From Schizochytrium sp. CCTCC M209059 (lineage: Eukaryota > Sar > Bigyra > Thraustochytrida > Thraustochytriidae): DNA of 64,000 nucleotides. Under the pieces are notes generated by a model. It was not told where the DNA came from. It saw only the letters and a program-made list of their open reading frames with translations, and ran no database searches. Positions 19,211 to 29,228 of this stretch are shown here, in pieces (within the stretch, counting starts at the first letter, position 1; each line of letters starts with the position of its first letter). The stretch lies in NCBI GenBank assembly GCA_000818945.1, contig KN805399.1, positions 246,839-310,838 on the forward strand, written 5' to 3'. The translations under genes and the position numbers were made by a program.

Positions 19211-20578
19211 CTAAAAGAGCGGCGTCCAAAGGGTGTCTTCGATGTGTCGCAGCGTTTTGGCGAGCATTGGAGAGACTATTGTACTCGAGTCTATTGCTGC
19301 AGCATCAGGCAAGCCTCGATTAATTTGCATAATCTGCAAATCACGGGAGCGCGCTGACTCGTTGTTCGAGGTGCGGTCGTTTGCGTCTCCATTGGCAGGT
19401 ATAGGTTCTTGAGCAGACTCGTCAATGCTCTTGATGGCCTCACGGAGCTTGCATTTAAGCTTTTGTGCGCGCTGAAATGCATGTTCCACTTTAGCATGGC
19501 GCTCTTGCGCATATTGAAGCGCTTGCTTATGCGCAAGCTCTCGTTTCTCACGTTCATTGTCGTGCATCTGGTGGACGACCTCGAGAGATCGCAAGCGGAT
19601 TTCGCTAAAGCCCTTAACCTCATCTGATGGCTTGCTGGATGCACCTGGGATTTTGTGTCCGTTTGGGGGACGCTGCACTTTGGTAGGCCTGTTTCCTCGC
19701 GTTCCTGGTCCGTTGCTCTCGATAGTCGTGGCAGTCTCCGCCTTGATTGCTTTGGCAGCTGGAAATGCTTGTGTGCTTCTTCGAGATGCGGCACTGGTGC
19801 TTCGACGCGCAACAGAATTTCTAGATTGGCGCATAGACGCTACTCTAGCTTCTCGCATCGACTCGTACCTGCTTTCTGTGCGAGAAGCTTCCTCTTGTGA
19901 CATTGCGATAGCCATTCGCGCTTGTTCTGCCGCAGCTTCGCGTTGCAATTTTTCAAGCTCAGCTTGAAATACTGCGTCTGAGGCTACCCGAGGTGAACTT
20001 TTCTTTGTTCGGCGTCTTCCTGCACCTCGCTTCTGATTTTTTGTGCTAGAAGGGCCAGTGGGAGTGCCAATTGGAGATAAGAGGTCTGACAGGTCATACG
20101 AATCGCTGCTCGCTTGCTCTTCGTTTTCGACGCTGTTGTTTGTGGGTTCGACAGGTTTGGAATGTCGACGCCCTGGGTAAATGTAGCCGCGGCGACGCTG
20201 CACGCGAAGTGCAGCCTCGGGATCCACTGAAGGTTTCTGATGCATTTGTGTATCTTTCGAAACTTGCGCAGCTTTACTTCGCTGCTGTGCATGTCTCGAA
20301 TTTTTTGCCAAAAGATAGCTGAGACGCGCGAGGCGTTTATGCTCGTCGGTATCTGGGTCGTCATACCCGAGCGTGCGAGCAAGAATGGAAGGGTCGAGGT
20401 CTTCCTCATGTTTCCGCGCAAAGCGCCTCAGCGCATTGCGACCTGGCGTTTCGATTTTTTGAGTGCGTCTCAGCTCATGAAGAGCTTTCTCCTTTTCCTC
20501 ATCCCAGCTGTCGTCGCGCTCATCCGGGTCGTTGTAGAAACTTGCAAAAGAACCCCGGCGGCGCATGGTTTTTTTCAT
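19211..20578 (-). CDS. Hypothetical charged protein, 455 aa
   Basis: No family recognised. The first ATG in the frame is at 20578 (MKKTMRRRGSF); the frame extends upstream only with non-ATG codons. The protein is highly charged: a basic N-terminus, an Asp/Glu-rich patch (NDPDERDDSWDEEKEK), Ser/Arg-rich low-complexity stretches in the middle (residues about 170-300), and a predicted alpha-helical Arg/Glu/Gln-rich segment near 330-390 (VHQMHDNEREKRELAHKQA). No signal peptide or transmembrane helix is visible. It ends TLWTPLF. It is convergent with the SFI1-like gene (174 bp between stop codons), which does not imply a shared role. Codon use resembles its neighbours. Confidence 0.7.
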   Translation of the reverse strand: MKKTMRRRGSFASFYNDPDERDDSWDEEKEKALHELRRTQKIETPGRNALRRFARKHEEDLDPSILARTLGYDDPDTDEHKRLARLSYLLAKNSRHAQQRSKAAQVSKDTQMHQKPSVDPEAALRVQRRRGYIYPGRRHSKPVEPTNNSVENEEQASSDSYDLSDLLSPIGTPTGPSSTKNQKRGAGRRRTKKSSPRVASDAVFQAELEKLQREAAAEQARMAIAMSQEEASRTESRYESMREARVASMRQSRNSVARRSTSAASRRSTQAFPAAKAIKAETATTIESNGPGTRGNRPTKVQRPPNGHKIPGASSKPSDEVKGFSEIRLRSLEVVHQMHDNEREKRELAHKQALQYAQERHAKVEHAFQRAQKLKCKLREAIKSIDESAQEPIPANGDANDRTSNNESARSRDLQIMQINRGLPDAAAIDSSTIVSPMLAKTLRHIEDTLWTPLF

Positions 20579-20901
20579 GGTTCTTGCGATGCCGCGGTAT
20601 GTCTCCGCATTCAATAAATTTTATTTCGGAAACTCTCTCCGTCGACTCTTGCTGTTCTGTCGCTGCTTGCGAGAGCTACGGATCGTTCATTGTGCAATGC
20701 CATGCCGGACCGCGCCACAGAGAGTTCGTTCCCAAACTAAAATACCACAAAGTACACACCTTCCTTGATTCGATGATTGAGAACTAGAAAAAGAGTCCCA
20801 TCGGGTGAAACCCAGCGAGTGATAAAGCAAGCAAGCAAGTAAGCGAGTGAGCGATGTGAAAAGAACAAATCCCAATAAGAGATTGCCGCATACTACGTAA
20901 A

Positions 20902-20966
<65 letters not shown>

Positions 20967-21221
20967 GAGCGATGTGAAAAGAACAAATCGCGCAACAAGA
21001 GATCGCCGCGTACTACGTAAATAGCCACCAAGCATGGCAAGGCAAGTCAAGGCAAGTCAAGGCGAGTCAAGGCGAGGCAAGCAACTAGCTGTTTTCTTTA
21101 TTCTCTTTATGCAAGAATTAATCATTCGTCTCAAATCTTCCAGGCTCTTTCTTCATTGAGAGCCTAGCGTCGTTTCAAGTTGGCAGTGAAGCCGGGATCT
21201 TACTTTCGGTTGATCAATTTG
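20579..21221. other. Intergenic, microsatellite-rich
   Basis: Upstream of the 20578 start and downstream of the cysteine synthase stop. It contains the (AAGC)n block with flanking direct repeats and a CAAGG/CAAGT pentamer tract at about 21036-21083. No gene is supported. Confidence 0.6.
20851..21023. repeat. Direct repeats flanking an (AAGC)n microsatellite
   Basis: A unit of about 54 bp starting GCGATGTGAAAAGAACAAAT and ending TACTACGTAAATA occurs at 20851-20904 and again, with small differences, at 20969-21023. Between them lies an AAGC tetranucleotide run of about 16 units (20905-20968). Adjacent sequence (20826-20850) carries a few more tetramer units, so the composite looks like one duplication of tetramer plus unique unit. 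Confidence 0.8.
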
Positions 21222-22355
21222 TTAAAGATGAAAGTTAGGGGTGGACTTGGAGATCTCAGACTCCTCGGCGTTCATGTCAGCCTCAATGTCCGCAAAGAGC
21301 GGGGTCGAGAGGTAGCGCTCGGCGTGGTCCGCAACGATGGCGCAAATGTTGGTGCCAGGGGGAGCCTCCTTGGCGATGTCAAGAGCAACGGCCATGGAGG
21401 CACCACCCGAGATGCCGCAAAAGATACCCTCCTTCTTGGCAAGGAGCTGAGCGGTCTCAATGGCGCGCTTGGGGTCGACCGGCATCACCTGATCGTAGGC
21501 GCCACTGGACTGGGCCTTGGCGAGCAGGCGGGAGATGAAGTCCGGGGTCCAGCCCTGGATGGGATGGGCGGAAAAGGCTGGGTGTGAGCCAGCAGCGCTG
21601 CCGTCCGGGTTGCGCTCCTGGTCCTGGCCGCTGGTGAGAAGAGCCGCCGGTGCAGGCTCGCAAGCGACAATGTTGGTGTTCGGGCTGGCAGCCTTGATGG
21701 TGCGGCCAGCGCCGTAGAGAGTGCCGCCGGTGCCCCAGCCGAGAACAAAGTAGTCGAGGTTACGATCCGCAAAGGAAGAGAGAATCTCCGGGCCAGTTGT
21801 GCAGGCGTGGTAGTCGGCATTGTCGTCGTTGTCAAACTGGCGAGTCTGGAACCATCCGTGCTCCTCAGCGAGCTCCTTGGCCTTCTTGACCATACCGGTG
21901 CCCTTTTCGGCCGCAGGGGTGAGGATGACCTTGGCGCCAAGCATGCGCATGGTCTTGCGGCGCTCGACGCTAAAAGTCTCGACCATGGTAATGACGCAGT
22001 TGAGTCCGCGGGCCGCGCAGACCATGGCGAGGGAGATGCCGGTGTTGCCGCTGGTGGCCTCAACGACGGTGTCACCGGGCTTGAGCTCGCCGCGACGCAT
22101 GGCCTTGTCGATAACGGCGAAGGCGAGGCGATCTTTTACGGAGGCGAGGGGGTTGAAGTATTCGAGCTTTCCGTACACGTTAACGCCCTCGGGCGCGATG
22201 TTGTTGATGCGCACAATGGGCGTCTCGCCAATCGTCTGCAGGACATTGTCGTACAGGCGGCCGCTCAGCGCCGCGGAGGCGTGGATGCCACGCGCCGCGA
22301 CGGCGCGCTGGGCGGCGACGCGGACGCCGCGGGACGCAGCCTTGTGCAGCATCAT
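21222..22355 (-). CDS. Cysteine synthase (O-acetylserine sulfhydrylase), organellar-type
   Basis: PLP enzyme that makes L-cysteine from O-acetylserine and sulfide. 377 residues from ATG 22355. Residues about 1-32 (MMLHKAASRGVRVAAQ onward) are Arg/Ala-rich and lack acidic residues, like a mitochondrial presequence. The fold-type II core follows: GETPIVRI, the PLP lysine K74 in NPLASVKDR, the substrate loop TSGNTG (101-106), the phosphate loop GTGGT, and GISGGAS near the C-terminus. Two differences from a typical OASTL: about a dozen extra residues (QDQERNPDGSAAG) before the IQGW/TPDF segment, and an acidic tail of about 40 residues. Cystathionine beta-synthase is less likely because no CBS or heme domain is present. 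The open frame above ATG 22355 reads through GCGAGC tetramers and is probably UTR. Confidence 0.92.
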   Translation of the reverse strand: MMLHKAASRGVRVAAQRAVAARGIHASAALSGRLYDNVLQTIGETPIVRINNIAPEGVNVYGKLEYFNPLASVKDRLAFAVIDKAMRRGELKPGDTVVEATSGNTGISLAMVCAARGLNCVITMVETFSVERRKTMRMLGAKVILTPAAEKGTGMVKKAKELAEEHGWFQTRQFDNDDNADYHACTTGPEILSSFADRNLDYFVLGWGTGGTLYGAGRTIKAASPNTNIVACEPAPAALLTSGQDQERNPDGSAAGSHPAFSAHPIQGWTPDFISRLLAKAQSSGAYDQVMPVDPKRAIETAQLLAKKEGIFCGISGGASMAVALDIAKEAPPGTNICAIVADHAERYLSTPLFADIEADMNAEESEISKSTPNFHL

Positions 22356-22675
22356 CTCTCCTTTCCTCCTTCCCTCGACGCGCGAGCGGGCGTGCGTGCG
22401 TGTGGGCGAGCGAGCGAGTGAGCGAGCGGGCGTACGGGCGAGCGAACGGGTGAGTGCGGGCAAGCGAGCTGCTCTCGAGTACTTTTGCGCGGCGCGGTGG
22501 AGCACAGCTTTGTCGGACGCTGGTCGCCTTCGTTACGAAGAGGATATTCCAGTCACCGCAAGTGCATGGGCGGCGCTAACTCGCAGCCCACCCCTCTTCT
22601 GCGACGTTGGTGCAAGCTCCTCAGCGACTCCTGCTTGTCGGCTCTTCATCGCGCACAAAGGGACCGTTAGGGGGC

Positions 22676-22683
22676 TATAAAAG
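22676..22683 (+). promoter_or_regulatory. TATA box TATAAAAG
   Basis: Perfect TATA octamer reading rightward, though no plus-strand ORF follows. It sits about 135 bp before a 14-T run, the spacing expected of a type 3 Pol III gene. Confidence 0.35.
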
Positions 22684-22704
22684 AACTTTAGGCTGATGAC
22701 GTTT

Positions 22705-22824
22705 TGCTTGCATTTGAGTAACTACTACCTAGACCCTAGTAGTAGTATATACTAACTTCAAGCGTCTTATGAAGCGGAAAGAAATGGTGTAAAAGCGGCG
22801 AGATTAGACCTTTTTTTTTTTTTT
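22705..22824 (+). ncRNA. Candidate structured small RNA (Pol III-like unit)
   Basis: Inferred from architecture, not homology. A TATA box at 22676-22683 is followed about 30 bp later by a potential start, a strong hairpin at 22721-22746 (arms ACTACTACCTAG and CTAGTAGTAGT), a second stem 22756-22760/22770-22774, and a T14 run at 22811-22824 that would terminate Pol III. It is not U6: the ACAGAGA motif is absent. I could not match it to U1, U2, U5, 5S or SRP RNA. The start coordinate is a guess from the TATA position. Confidence 0.2.
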
Positions 22825-23260
22825 CTACAGGTGCGGATGGCCGAGGCTCTGCAGGCTGGCCGCAGTTGCCCTAACGTTTACATTAGTCAGCGCTGGATGA
22901 CGAAGATGGAAACGTTTTGAGATGGAACGTTTTGCTACATTCTCAAAGAATGATGATTAAGATAAGATACGCTTGCGTGCGCTAAAGGGATAGATAACGC
23001 ACCTTTGGCGCGACGCGTTCGCACGCCACCGACATTATACGGAACTGAGTTTATTCTTTCTCAAGTTGAAGCAAGCAAGCCAGTAAGTGAAATGTACCTT
23101 ATCGGCTTTCTGGTCATCCCCGTAGGGTGGGCGCAAGTCCGTCTACCTAACAAAGGATATTTGTGATGGCGAGCTCCAAACATCATCCCGTGGCGACAAA
23201 CCCAGTATACATTCTCTTTTCTCGATCAAGCATGTGAAAAGCTGGCATCTTTTATTTGGT

Positions 23261-25498
23261 TTAGCAGTAAGCTGGGCCAGCTACATCAAGACTTTCTAAC
23301 GCGGGCGTCAGGCCTGGATCAGCAGTAAAGTAATCGCAAAACGAGGCTCCGTTGGAATAATTATCCAAGACAGCGAATCTGCAGCCTGTTACATTGCGGC
23401 AAAGAAGCTGACAGCTTTCTGCCGTCTCTTCGTGATCATGGGTGGAAAACGACAGATAGTACTCATGTGAATTGTTGTCATTCTCCCAGACGTAGTTCAC
23501 ACCAATCCAGCACGAAGCTCGCGTATCAATTGGCGCATCTGTAGGTGCATCCGTAGGCGCAGGAGTTGGCGCCGGTGTAGGGTGAGGAGTTGGAGCATCA
23601 GTTGGTGCGTTAGTCGGCGCGTCCGTAGGAGCATCCGTAGGCGCAGCTGTAGGGGCATTCGTGCAAAATCTCGATCCCGAGGTCCACCTTTCGGATGCAG
23701 TAGAAGCAGCTTCCCGCAGCTCGCTCATGAGGTTGCATTGCGCAGCTGCGTTCACGCCTTCCCAGGAGCTCTGCGCACGAAAGCTCCAGTAGTTGCAGCC
23801 CTCGGTCTCGACACACTTGGAGTGACACTGCTCAGGGAGCTGGATGCCTGCGCCGTCTCCAAAGGATCCAAGCTTGTCCTTTGCCTTTGCTTTGTTGATG
23901 ACGTACTGATGATAACATCCTTCTTTGAAGATTACCGGGCTCAACGTGGGCGCCTCGGATGGCGACTCTGTGGGCGCCTCGGTTGGTGCATCTGTCGGAG
24001 CATCGGTTGGTGCCTCGGTTGGAGCATCTGTGGGCGCGTCCGTCGGTGCATCGGTTGGCGCGCTCGTGGGGCTTGGAGTGATGCCAAGCAAGCTGGTCTC
24101 ACACTGATCGTCGATCAGTTGATCCGCAAGGGCATACCAGCTCGCGTATTCCTCGACCTTGTACAAATCCACTGCAGGTCTAATCTTCTGGTATAGAGAC
24201 GCGCTACCCTGCTCGTTTCCGACACGGACAGCAAGGTAGTCGGCCACTCTGCGGATCTGCTTGACAAGCACTTGCGTGCACGCCTTGGCGGCCTTTTTCG
24301 GATACTTGTTTTTTTTGTCGTAGTTTTTGCAAAGAGTGGGCAGACGGCCATACTCCCACTCTACGTTTGGAACGTCGTCACCAACGTGCACAACGATGGT
24401 AGATCGTGTGTCGTGCGCCAATTCGGTATCAATTCTCTGCGTCTCTTCGATTATGCCAAGCGCGGTCAGAAGCCCCAGAGGCATGTTGGTATTTTGCCGC
24501 TGCTCATCCGTGTGAAAAATGCCGCCAGCAGCAATTGCGAGGTCCAAGACCGAGTCAAAGTAGGCGCTGCCGTCATTATTGACAAGCGGGAAAATTTCAT
24601 TGATGACCGTCGAGTACTCGATCAGGCCAAAGCGTGCATGGCCTGCCCAGCGGGAGGCAAAGTCAAGAACGAACTCGTACGCTTCGGCAAGGTCCTCGTC
24701 GCTGGTTGTGAGGGATGCATCAACGACGAAAAGAATGTCTACGGAATCTCCGCATCCCTTGGGCGTGACTGCTGCATTAACGTCGCATACAAGCTCGGCA
24801 ACACCGGAGGCAATCGTCGACTCGTCAGTGAGATCAGATGGCATCTCTACGTAGGCGTCGAGAGGCGCGGAAGGGAGGATCGGGCTATCGCCAATGGGAA
24901 CGTAGATAAATTTCATACCATCCTCGTCAACGAGGTCAAGGAGCTGAGCGTGAATGCACTCTTTGATGGCTTCGTCAGAGAAATCTTTGGCGCTGGCAAT
25001 GTTGGAGCACACGGTGCCCACGAATCTCTTGCTATAGCGCGCGAAATTGACTGCGCCATCGGAGATGAGAATGATGATCTCGGTGGCACCACGAGGGTTC
25101 TTGTTGATCATTCGTCCAGCAAAGTCGATCGCGTAGGGCACGTTGGTATCGGCGGACCGAGTGATTGACATGGACTTGATGAGGTTTTGAAAATAGCCAC
25201 TGTTCTTGACCTGCCAGAGCTGCCTCGTCTTGTGAACTTTATTACTAAAACTGAACGCCGTGACACGGTCTTGGGATGCGGTAACGCCGATGTCGAATTC
25301 TGCAGCGATGGCAAGCGCGATATTTTGAGCGAGGCGGAAGTTATTTGCACTGGTCGATGCGTCGAGCATCATGACAACATCATAGGGGGCGCAGCTAGAG
25401 CTCGGGCCAACGCCGACTGCTTCGGATGCAGCGTTTCCAGAGGCAGCCAGGCCCAGCGCTGCCAAGAGCACTGCGGCGGCTCGGAGCATGCTCTTCAT
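23261..25498 (-). CDS. Secreted protein with two VWA and two PAN/apple-like modules
   Basis: 745 residues from ATG 25498 (MKSMLRAAAVLLAALGLAAS), a clear signal peptide cleaved near residue 24. First VWA domain from about residue 38, with a MIDAS D46-A-S48-T-S50. Second VWA starts near 258 with DASLT, a variant MIDAS. Then an APT/DAPTEAPT threonine-proline linker, a Cys-containing PAN/apple-like module (EGCYHQYVINKAKAK to WTSGSRFC), a second APTDAPT linker, and a second Cys-rich module ending GPAYC. No transmembrane helix or GPI signal is visible, so it is probably secreted or wall-associated and may act in adhesion. APT repeats of this kind are common linkers in stramenopile extracellular proteins. 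The frame extends 36 codons upstream, but that would bury the signal peptide. Confidence 0.85.
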   Translation of the reverse strand: MKSMLRAAAVLLAALGLAASGNAASEAVGVGPSSSCAPYDVVMMLDASTSANNFRLAQNIALAIAAEFDIGVTASQDRVTAFSFSNKVHKTRQLWQVKNSGYFQNLIKSMSITRSADTNVPYAIDFAGRMINKNPRGATEIIILISDGAVNFARYSKRFVGTVCSNIASAKDFSDEAIKECIHAQLLDLVDEDGMKFIYVPIGDSPILPSAPLDAYVEMPSDLTDESTIASGVAELVCDVNAAVTPKGCGDSVDILFVVDASLTTSDEDLAEAYEFVLDFASRWAGHARFGLIEYSTVINEIFPLVNNDGSAYFDSVLDLAIAAGGIFHTDEQRQNTNMPLGLLTALGIIEETQRIDTELAHDTRSTIVVHVGDDVPNVEWEYGRLPTLCKNYDKKNKYPKKAAKACTQVLVKQIRRVADYLAVRVGNEQGSASLYQKIRPAVDLYKVEEYASWYALADQLIDDQCETSLLGITPSPTSAPTDAPTDAPTDAPTEAPTDAPTDAPTEAPTESPSEAPTLSPVIFKEGCYHQYVINKAKAKDKLGSFGDGAGIQLPEQCHSKCVETEGCNYWSFRAQSSWEGVNAAAQCNLMSELREAASTASERWTSGSRFCTNAPTAAPTDAPTDAPTNAPTDAPTPHPTPAPTPAPTDAPTDAPIDTRASCWIGVNYVWENDNNSHEYYLSFSTHDHEETAESCQLLCRNVTGCRFAVLDNYSNGASFCDYFTADPGLTPALESLDVAGPAYC

Positions 25499-28070
25499 GA
25501 TTCTTGATCTTGGCCAAGTCTCGAGTTTCGGTTTTGCTCGCCATTTGGGGCCAATATCATTTCCAACTTGTCTTGCGTCCGCTTTTTTTTTACCAGTCTC
25601 GAGCACGCGCCCAAAACATATGTAGAAGGCTTCTGGCTCCCTTCAAGTGTCAAGATGGTAGAGTGAGCATTCCTTCAAGTGTTGTATCCATTTCCTGCTC
25701 GAGTACCTTCGGCATAAATGGATCGATATATATCTCTATAAAGACGCAACTAGTGAGATGGTGCTTCTTGCAGAGATAAAGGACGGTCGTTTGCTGAGTG
25801 GATTGGTTGGTAGAAGTCATTTCCTAGCCTGTCCAATCCCAACTTTTCAGGCATTGCATGCGTCCAAGGTCAGCAGTGAGATCGTCTGACTTCGATGCGC
25901 AAACAACTGCAGGTTGCAAAGCATCCCTCTTCCATCGCCCGGCTTTCCGCCTTCGCACGTTGCGCGTTCCGCCTCTCTCGCACTTTTCCGGCCGCACTTT
26001 CCCTCGAAACGTCCCGTGCAGACGCGACCGCGAGCGCATAGGTTCAATGAATCTCAAACAGTCCAATCGTGTTGTCACTTGGCAAAATGGTAAAAAACTT
26101 TCCCCGCTGGCCAAGCGAAGACCATTTCTGTGGCGAGGCGGGGAGAGGAGAGACCGAGGCCTCGCCGGAAAGGCAGGCAGGGTGCGCTTCACGAAGCATT
26201 GCCCCGCCCATCTTCCACTCGTCGGATGATGTGACGGCTAGGCGCGCATAAGCAAAGAAGTGTCTTCGAGTCAAAAAGATAAGTAGTGCGTTACGACGAG
26301 ATCTCGCGCTCACTGTCAATGTGAAGTACGACGCATGGACAAATGGGCGAATGGACGAACGGACATTCCGCGACGAGCAGAAGAAGGAGGGACAGGATGG
26401 AAAGGAGAGAGGCGCGTCTACATATATGCCCGCCTGTCTATCTGTCTGTCTGTCTGTCTGTCTGTTTGTGTGTCATACGAGCGCGAAGTCAACAATTTCA
26501 GGAGGAAGACCGGCGAGCTGGGCATAAAAGTTGGTCAATGAGAAGTGGGGCAAGCTGGGTTTTAGACGAAGCCTGCAGGCTGTATGGCGGGCGCCGCTGC
26601 CGCGCGAGAGAGGCAGAAGTGCGCTGCTATTCGTGGCGCTACGCAGAGTACATCACCACAGAACGTCTTCCACCGTGACAACGTGCGTAAAATGCGATAC
26701 AAATCAATGGCAATGGTTGAGCGATTAGTACGAGAATAAAAACAGCATTGAAAAAAAAAAAAAGGGAATCGAGCGAAGAAGAAATGAGTGTGAATTTAGT
26801 CATCATCGGGAAAATCCCGTAGGTAACGCATCACGCAGCTGACCCTAGCACGTCAATAAAGGGGGCCTTCATGCCAGCAAATCGTCGAAAAAGCGTTCTT
26901 CAGCCAGGTAATCACTCTTGATTGACTCCACTTCTAGCAAGTTCACAGTTTCGGCGGTCTGGTGTCGCGTACATAGCACCGTTTCATGTTTTTTATTTTT
27001 CAGGAAAAGGCTGTAATTTTTGGAAATTGATCGTGCGACGGCGGCCCTCACGCTCTAGTCTTTCCACTCTTCTTGCAAAGGTTTGTTGCAATGGCTTGTT
27101 GCTTTACACACTGTCTCACTTTCTGAATTTCGCCCTTGGAGAACTTACACATACGCTGTCACATCGCTCTCGCTCCACGATGCAAAGGTAGAGAGAGCTT
27201 TTCCGTGTCGGCCCCAGAAGTCGCAGACAACGCGACTGATTGCACGTGTCCGGGAAAGAACGTATTTAGGGACTGTCTGTACTTGTCCCATTCGTGTTAT
27301 ACGTGTGCGGCTATACCGGACCTGGTGGAGCTTGTGCGGTCGTCGCGGGTGTCACGAGCGACCAGCCAGCTTTCAGACAGCTTTCCTCTGAGCTTCAGGT
27401 TGGGACTCGTTCAATCTTGTGCGACTTCGACTGGCAGCGGCTGCGGCGATTGAAGCGGTGTGGCAACGGCTGTGGGCTGTGTTCGCGTGGAGATCGACCG
27501 CGTTGGAAAGCAGTGTTGTGATGAATTGCACAGAGAGGCAAATGGGACCAACGGACATTGACGAGTGGCCATGTTGAAAAGCATGCAAGAAAGAAGATGA
27601 ACGTGAGAGTAGCCAGCAACTTCAAGGAAGAAATTGAATAATGAAACGTTCAAAGGAACGAGCCGCTCTGTTCTGTCAATTAGTTTCGCAGGTCGAAGCA
27701 AGATTGCAAGGAAGCGGTTGTGAAACTATGGAACAAAAAGTCGAGGAGCCCTGTGACAAGACAGTTTGACCCAGGTCCCCGTTGAGGGACTTGGGCTGAG
27801 CTGCTTGCCGACTCTCAGGTCACGTGTGAGGTTTCCAAAATTAGGGGGTTCTGATTTGAGGGTGAGGAGCGTCGGGCGTTTGTGCTCCATCATAATTTTC
27901 TTGATCACCTTTTTAATCGTTGAGGGTGAGTGGGGGCGATTTGTAAAAAGAGGTTCGCATGCAGTATCTCGAAAGAATTCGTCAGCGCCTGTGAGCGGGC
28001 GCGACGTGTCAGATGATGTACAACAGCGCGCTGTAGAGGGCTTAGGTGTTTGGCCCAACTAGTGCACAAT
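25499..28070. other. 2.6-kb interval without a supported gene
   Basis: Only short, unconserved-looking ORFs occur. Visible features are a (TCTG)n/(CTGT)n tetramer at about 26438-26475, a 13-A run near 26750 and AT-rich patches. It holds the promoter of the VWA gene at its left end and the 3' flank of P5C reductase at its right. A spliced gene with small exons cannot be excluded. Confidence 0.5.
26438..26475. repeat. Tetranucleotide (TCTG)n
   Basis: About nine TCTG units with minor interruptions (TATC, TTTG, TGTG) in a gene-free interval. Confidence 0.8.
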
Positions 28071-29144
28071 TTAGCGGTTGATCTCGGGGCCAATGTCAAA
28101 GTCCTTGCCACCAAGAGCGCGGCTCTTGCGGAAGGCAGCCCAGCAGGCATCCGAGACGACCGTACGTAATGCGCCGCGCTCAAGGTGGAAGAGCGCTTCT
28201 GAGGTGGTGCCACCGGGGGAGGTGATGTCATTACGGAGGATCGTGACGGGGTTCTTGGAGAGCGACGAGTAGTGGGCGGTACCGATCATGGTCTGCTCGA
28301 CAAGGCGGGTGGCCAGGTCGCGGGGGAGACCCATGTGGACGCCGCTGTCAACCATTGCCTCCTGAAGGATGAGGAAGAAGGCCGGACCGCTGCCGCTAAT
28401 AGCCGTGGAGGAATCGAGAATGTCTTCGTCGTCGACGCGCTCCTGCTCGCCGCAGGCCTCGAAGAGCTTGCTGATCTTGGTCTCGGTGCTTTCGTCAACG
28501 CAGGGGTCGCAGGTCCAGACAGTCATACCCTCACCAATGGTGGATGGCGTGTTGGGCATGGAGCGGCAGACCTTGTCAGTTTCGAGACCGGAGCGCATCA
28601 TGTCCATGGTGAGGCCGGCGATAATGGAGATTGCGGTAAAGTTGCGGTTTTCAGCGGGGGTTGCCTTCTTGATCTGCTCAAAGACAGTCTTGACGGTGCG
28701 GGGCTTAACGGCGAGGATGACGAGGTCGGCCTCCTTGAGGAGATCCGCGGCGCCTCCGACGGACTGGAAGGTGGTGATGTTGTACTCCTTTTCGAGGAGC
28801 TCGCGACGGTTCTTGGCCGGATCGATGGCAGAGACATCAAACTGCTGGGGGACGCCCTCGGGCGGATTCACAAGGCCCGAGATCATGGCCTCGGCCATCT
28901 TGCCGCCTCCGATGAAGAGTGCCTTCACCTTTTGGTTGCCGGTGCTGGCGTTGGCGTCGCTCGAGGCTCTCCTCAAGGAGCGGCGAGCCTCCATGCGGCT
29001 GACCTGCCTTGCCTCGGCCATCGTGGACGTGAGCGCCCTCGGGGTCGTGGCGGTCGCGGCTGCGGCGCCAACGCGGGTGCGCATGATAGGCGCCGCTGAG
29101 GCGCTGGCCACGGGCACGGCCCTTTTTGCGAGGAGTCCGAGCAT
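28071..29144 (-). CDS. Pyrroline-5-carboxylate reductase
   Basis: Last step of proline synthesis: NAD(P)H-dependent reduction of P5C to L-proline. 357 residues from ATG 29144. Residues about 1-70 are Ala/Arg/Ser-rich with few acidic residues and look like an organellar presequence, about 70 residues longer than bacterial ProC. The Rossmann nucleotide site follows (ALFIGGGKMAEAM, about 75-87), then AVKPRTV and MPNTP. The C-terminal substrate domain has SGSGPAFF, the GLPRDLA helix and the family signature LRNDITSPGGTT. Everything expected for catalysis is present. A CTG/TTG-rich microsatellite (29173-29228) lies just upstream of the start codon. Confidence 0.94.
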   Translation of the reverse strand: MLGLLAKRAVPVASASAAPIMRTRVGAAAATATTPRALTSTMAEARQVSRMEARRSLRRASSDANASTGNQKVKALFIGGGKMAEAMISGLVNPPEGVPQQFDVSAIDPAKNRRELLEKEYNITTFQSVGGAADLLKEADLVILAVKPRTVKTVFEQIKKATPAENRNFTAISIIAGLTMDMMRSGLETDKVCRSMPNTPSTIGEGMTVWTCDPCVDESTETKISKLFEACGEQERVDDEDILDSSTAISGSGPAFFLILQEAMVDSGVHMGLPRDLATRLVEQTMIGTAHYSSLSKNPVTILRNDITSPGGTTSEALFHLERGALRTVVSDACWAAFRKSRALGGKDFDIGPEINR

Positions 29145-29172
29145 CGTCTTGGGTGGGGTTGGGGCTTGGAGC

Positions 29173-29228
29173 TGCTGCTGTTGCTTGTGCTTGCTGCTGC
29201 TGCTGCTGTTGCAGTTGCTGTTGCTGTA
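29173..29228. repeat. CTG/TTG trinucleotide tract
   Basis: Imperfect (CTG/TTG)n run 30-85 bp upstream of the P5C reductase start codon, likely in its 5' UTR. Confidence 0.75.

Larger units (their letters stand above)
22356..23260. other. Intergenic region with a possible small-RNA unit
   Basis: Left part (22375-22470) is a degenerate GCGA/GCGG tetramer region upstream of cysteine synthase. The middle carries a TATA box, hairpins and a T14 tract (see the ncRNA entry). The right part (22830-23260) shows nothing coding. Confidence 0.5.

Noticed and set aside
22356..22505. 50-residue N-terminal extension of cysteine synthase
   Set aside because: Reads Arg-Ala-Arg/Thr repeats from GCGAGC tetramers; the ATG at 22355 gives a conventional presequence.
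22676..22824. U6 snRNA
   Set aside because: TATA and T-run architecture fits, but the ACAGAGA box and the U6 5' hairpin are absent.
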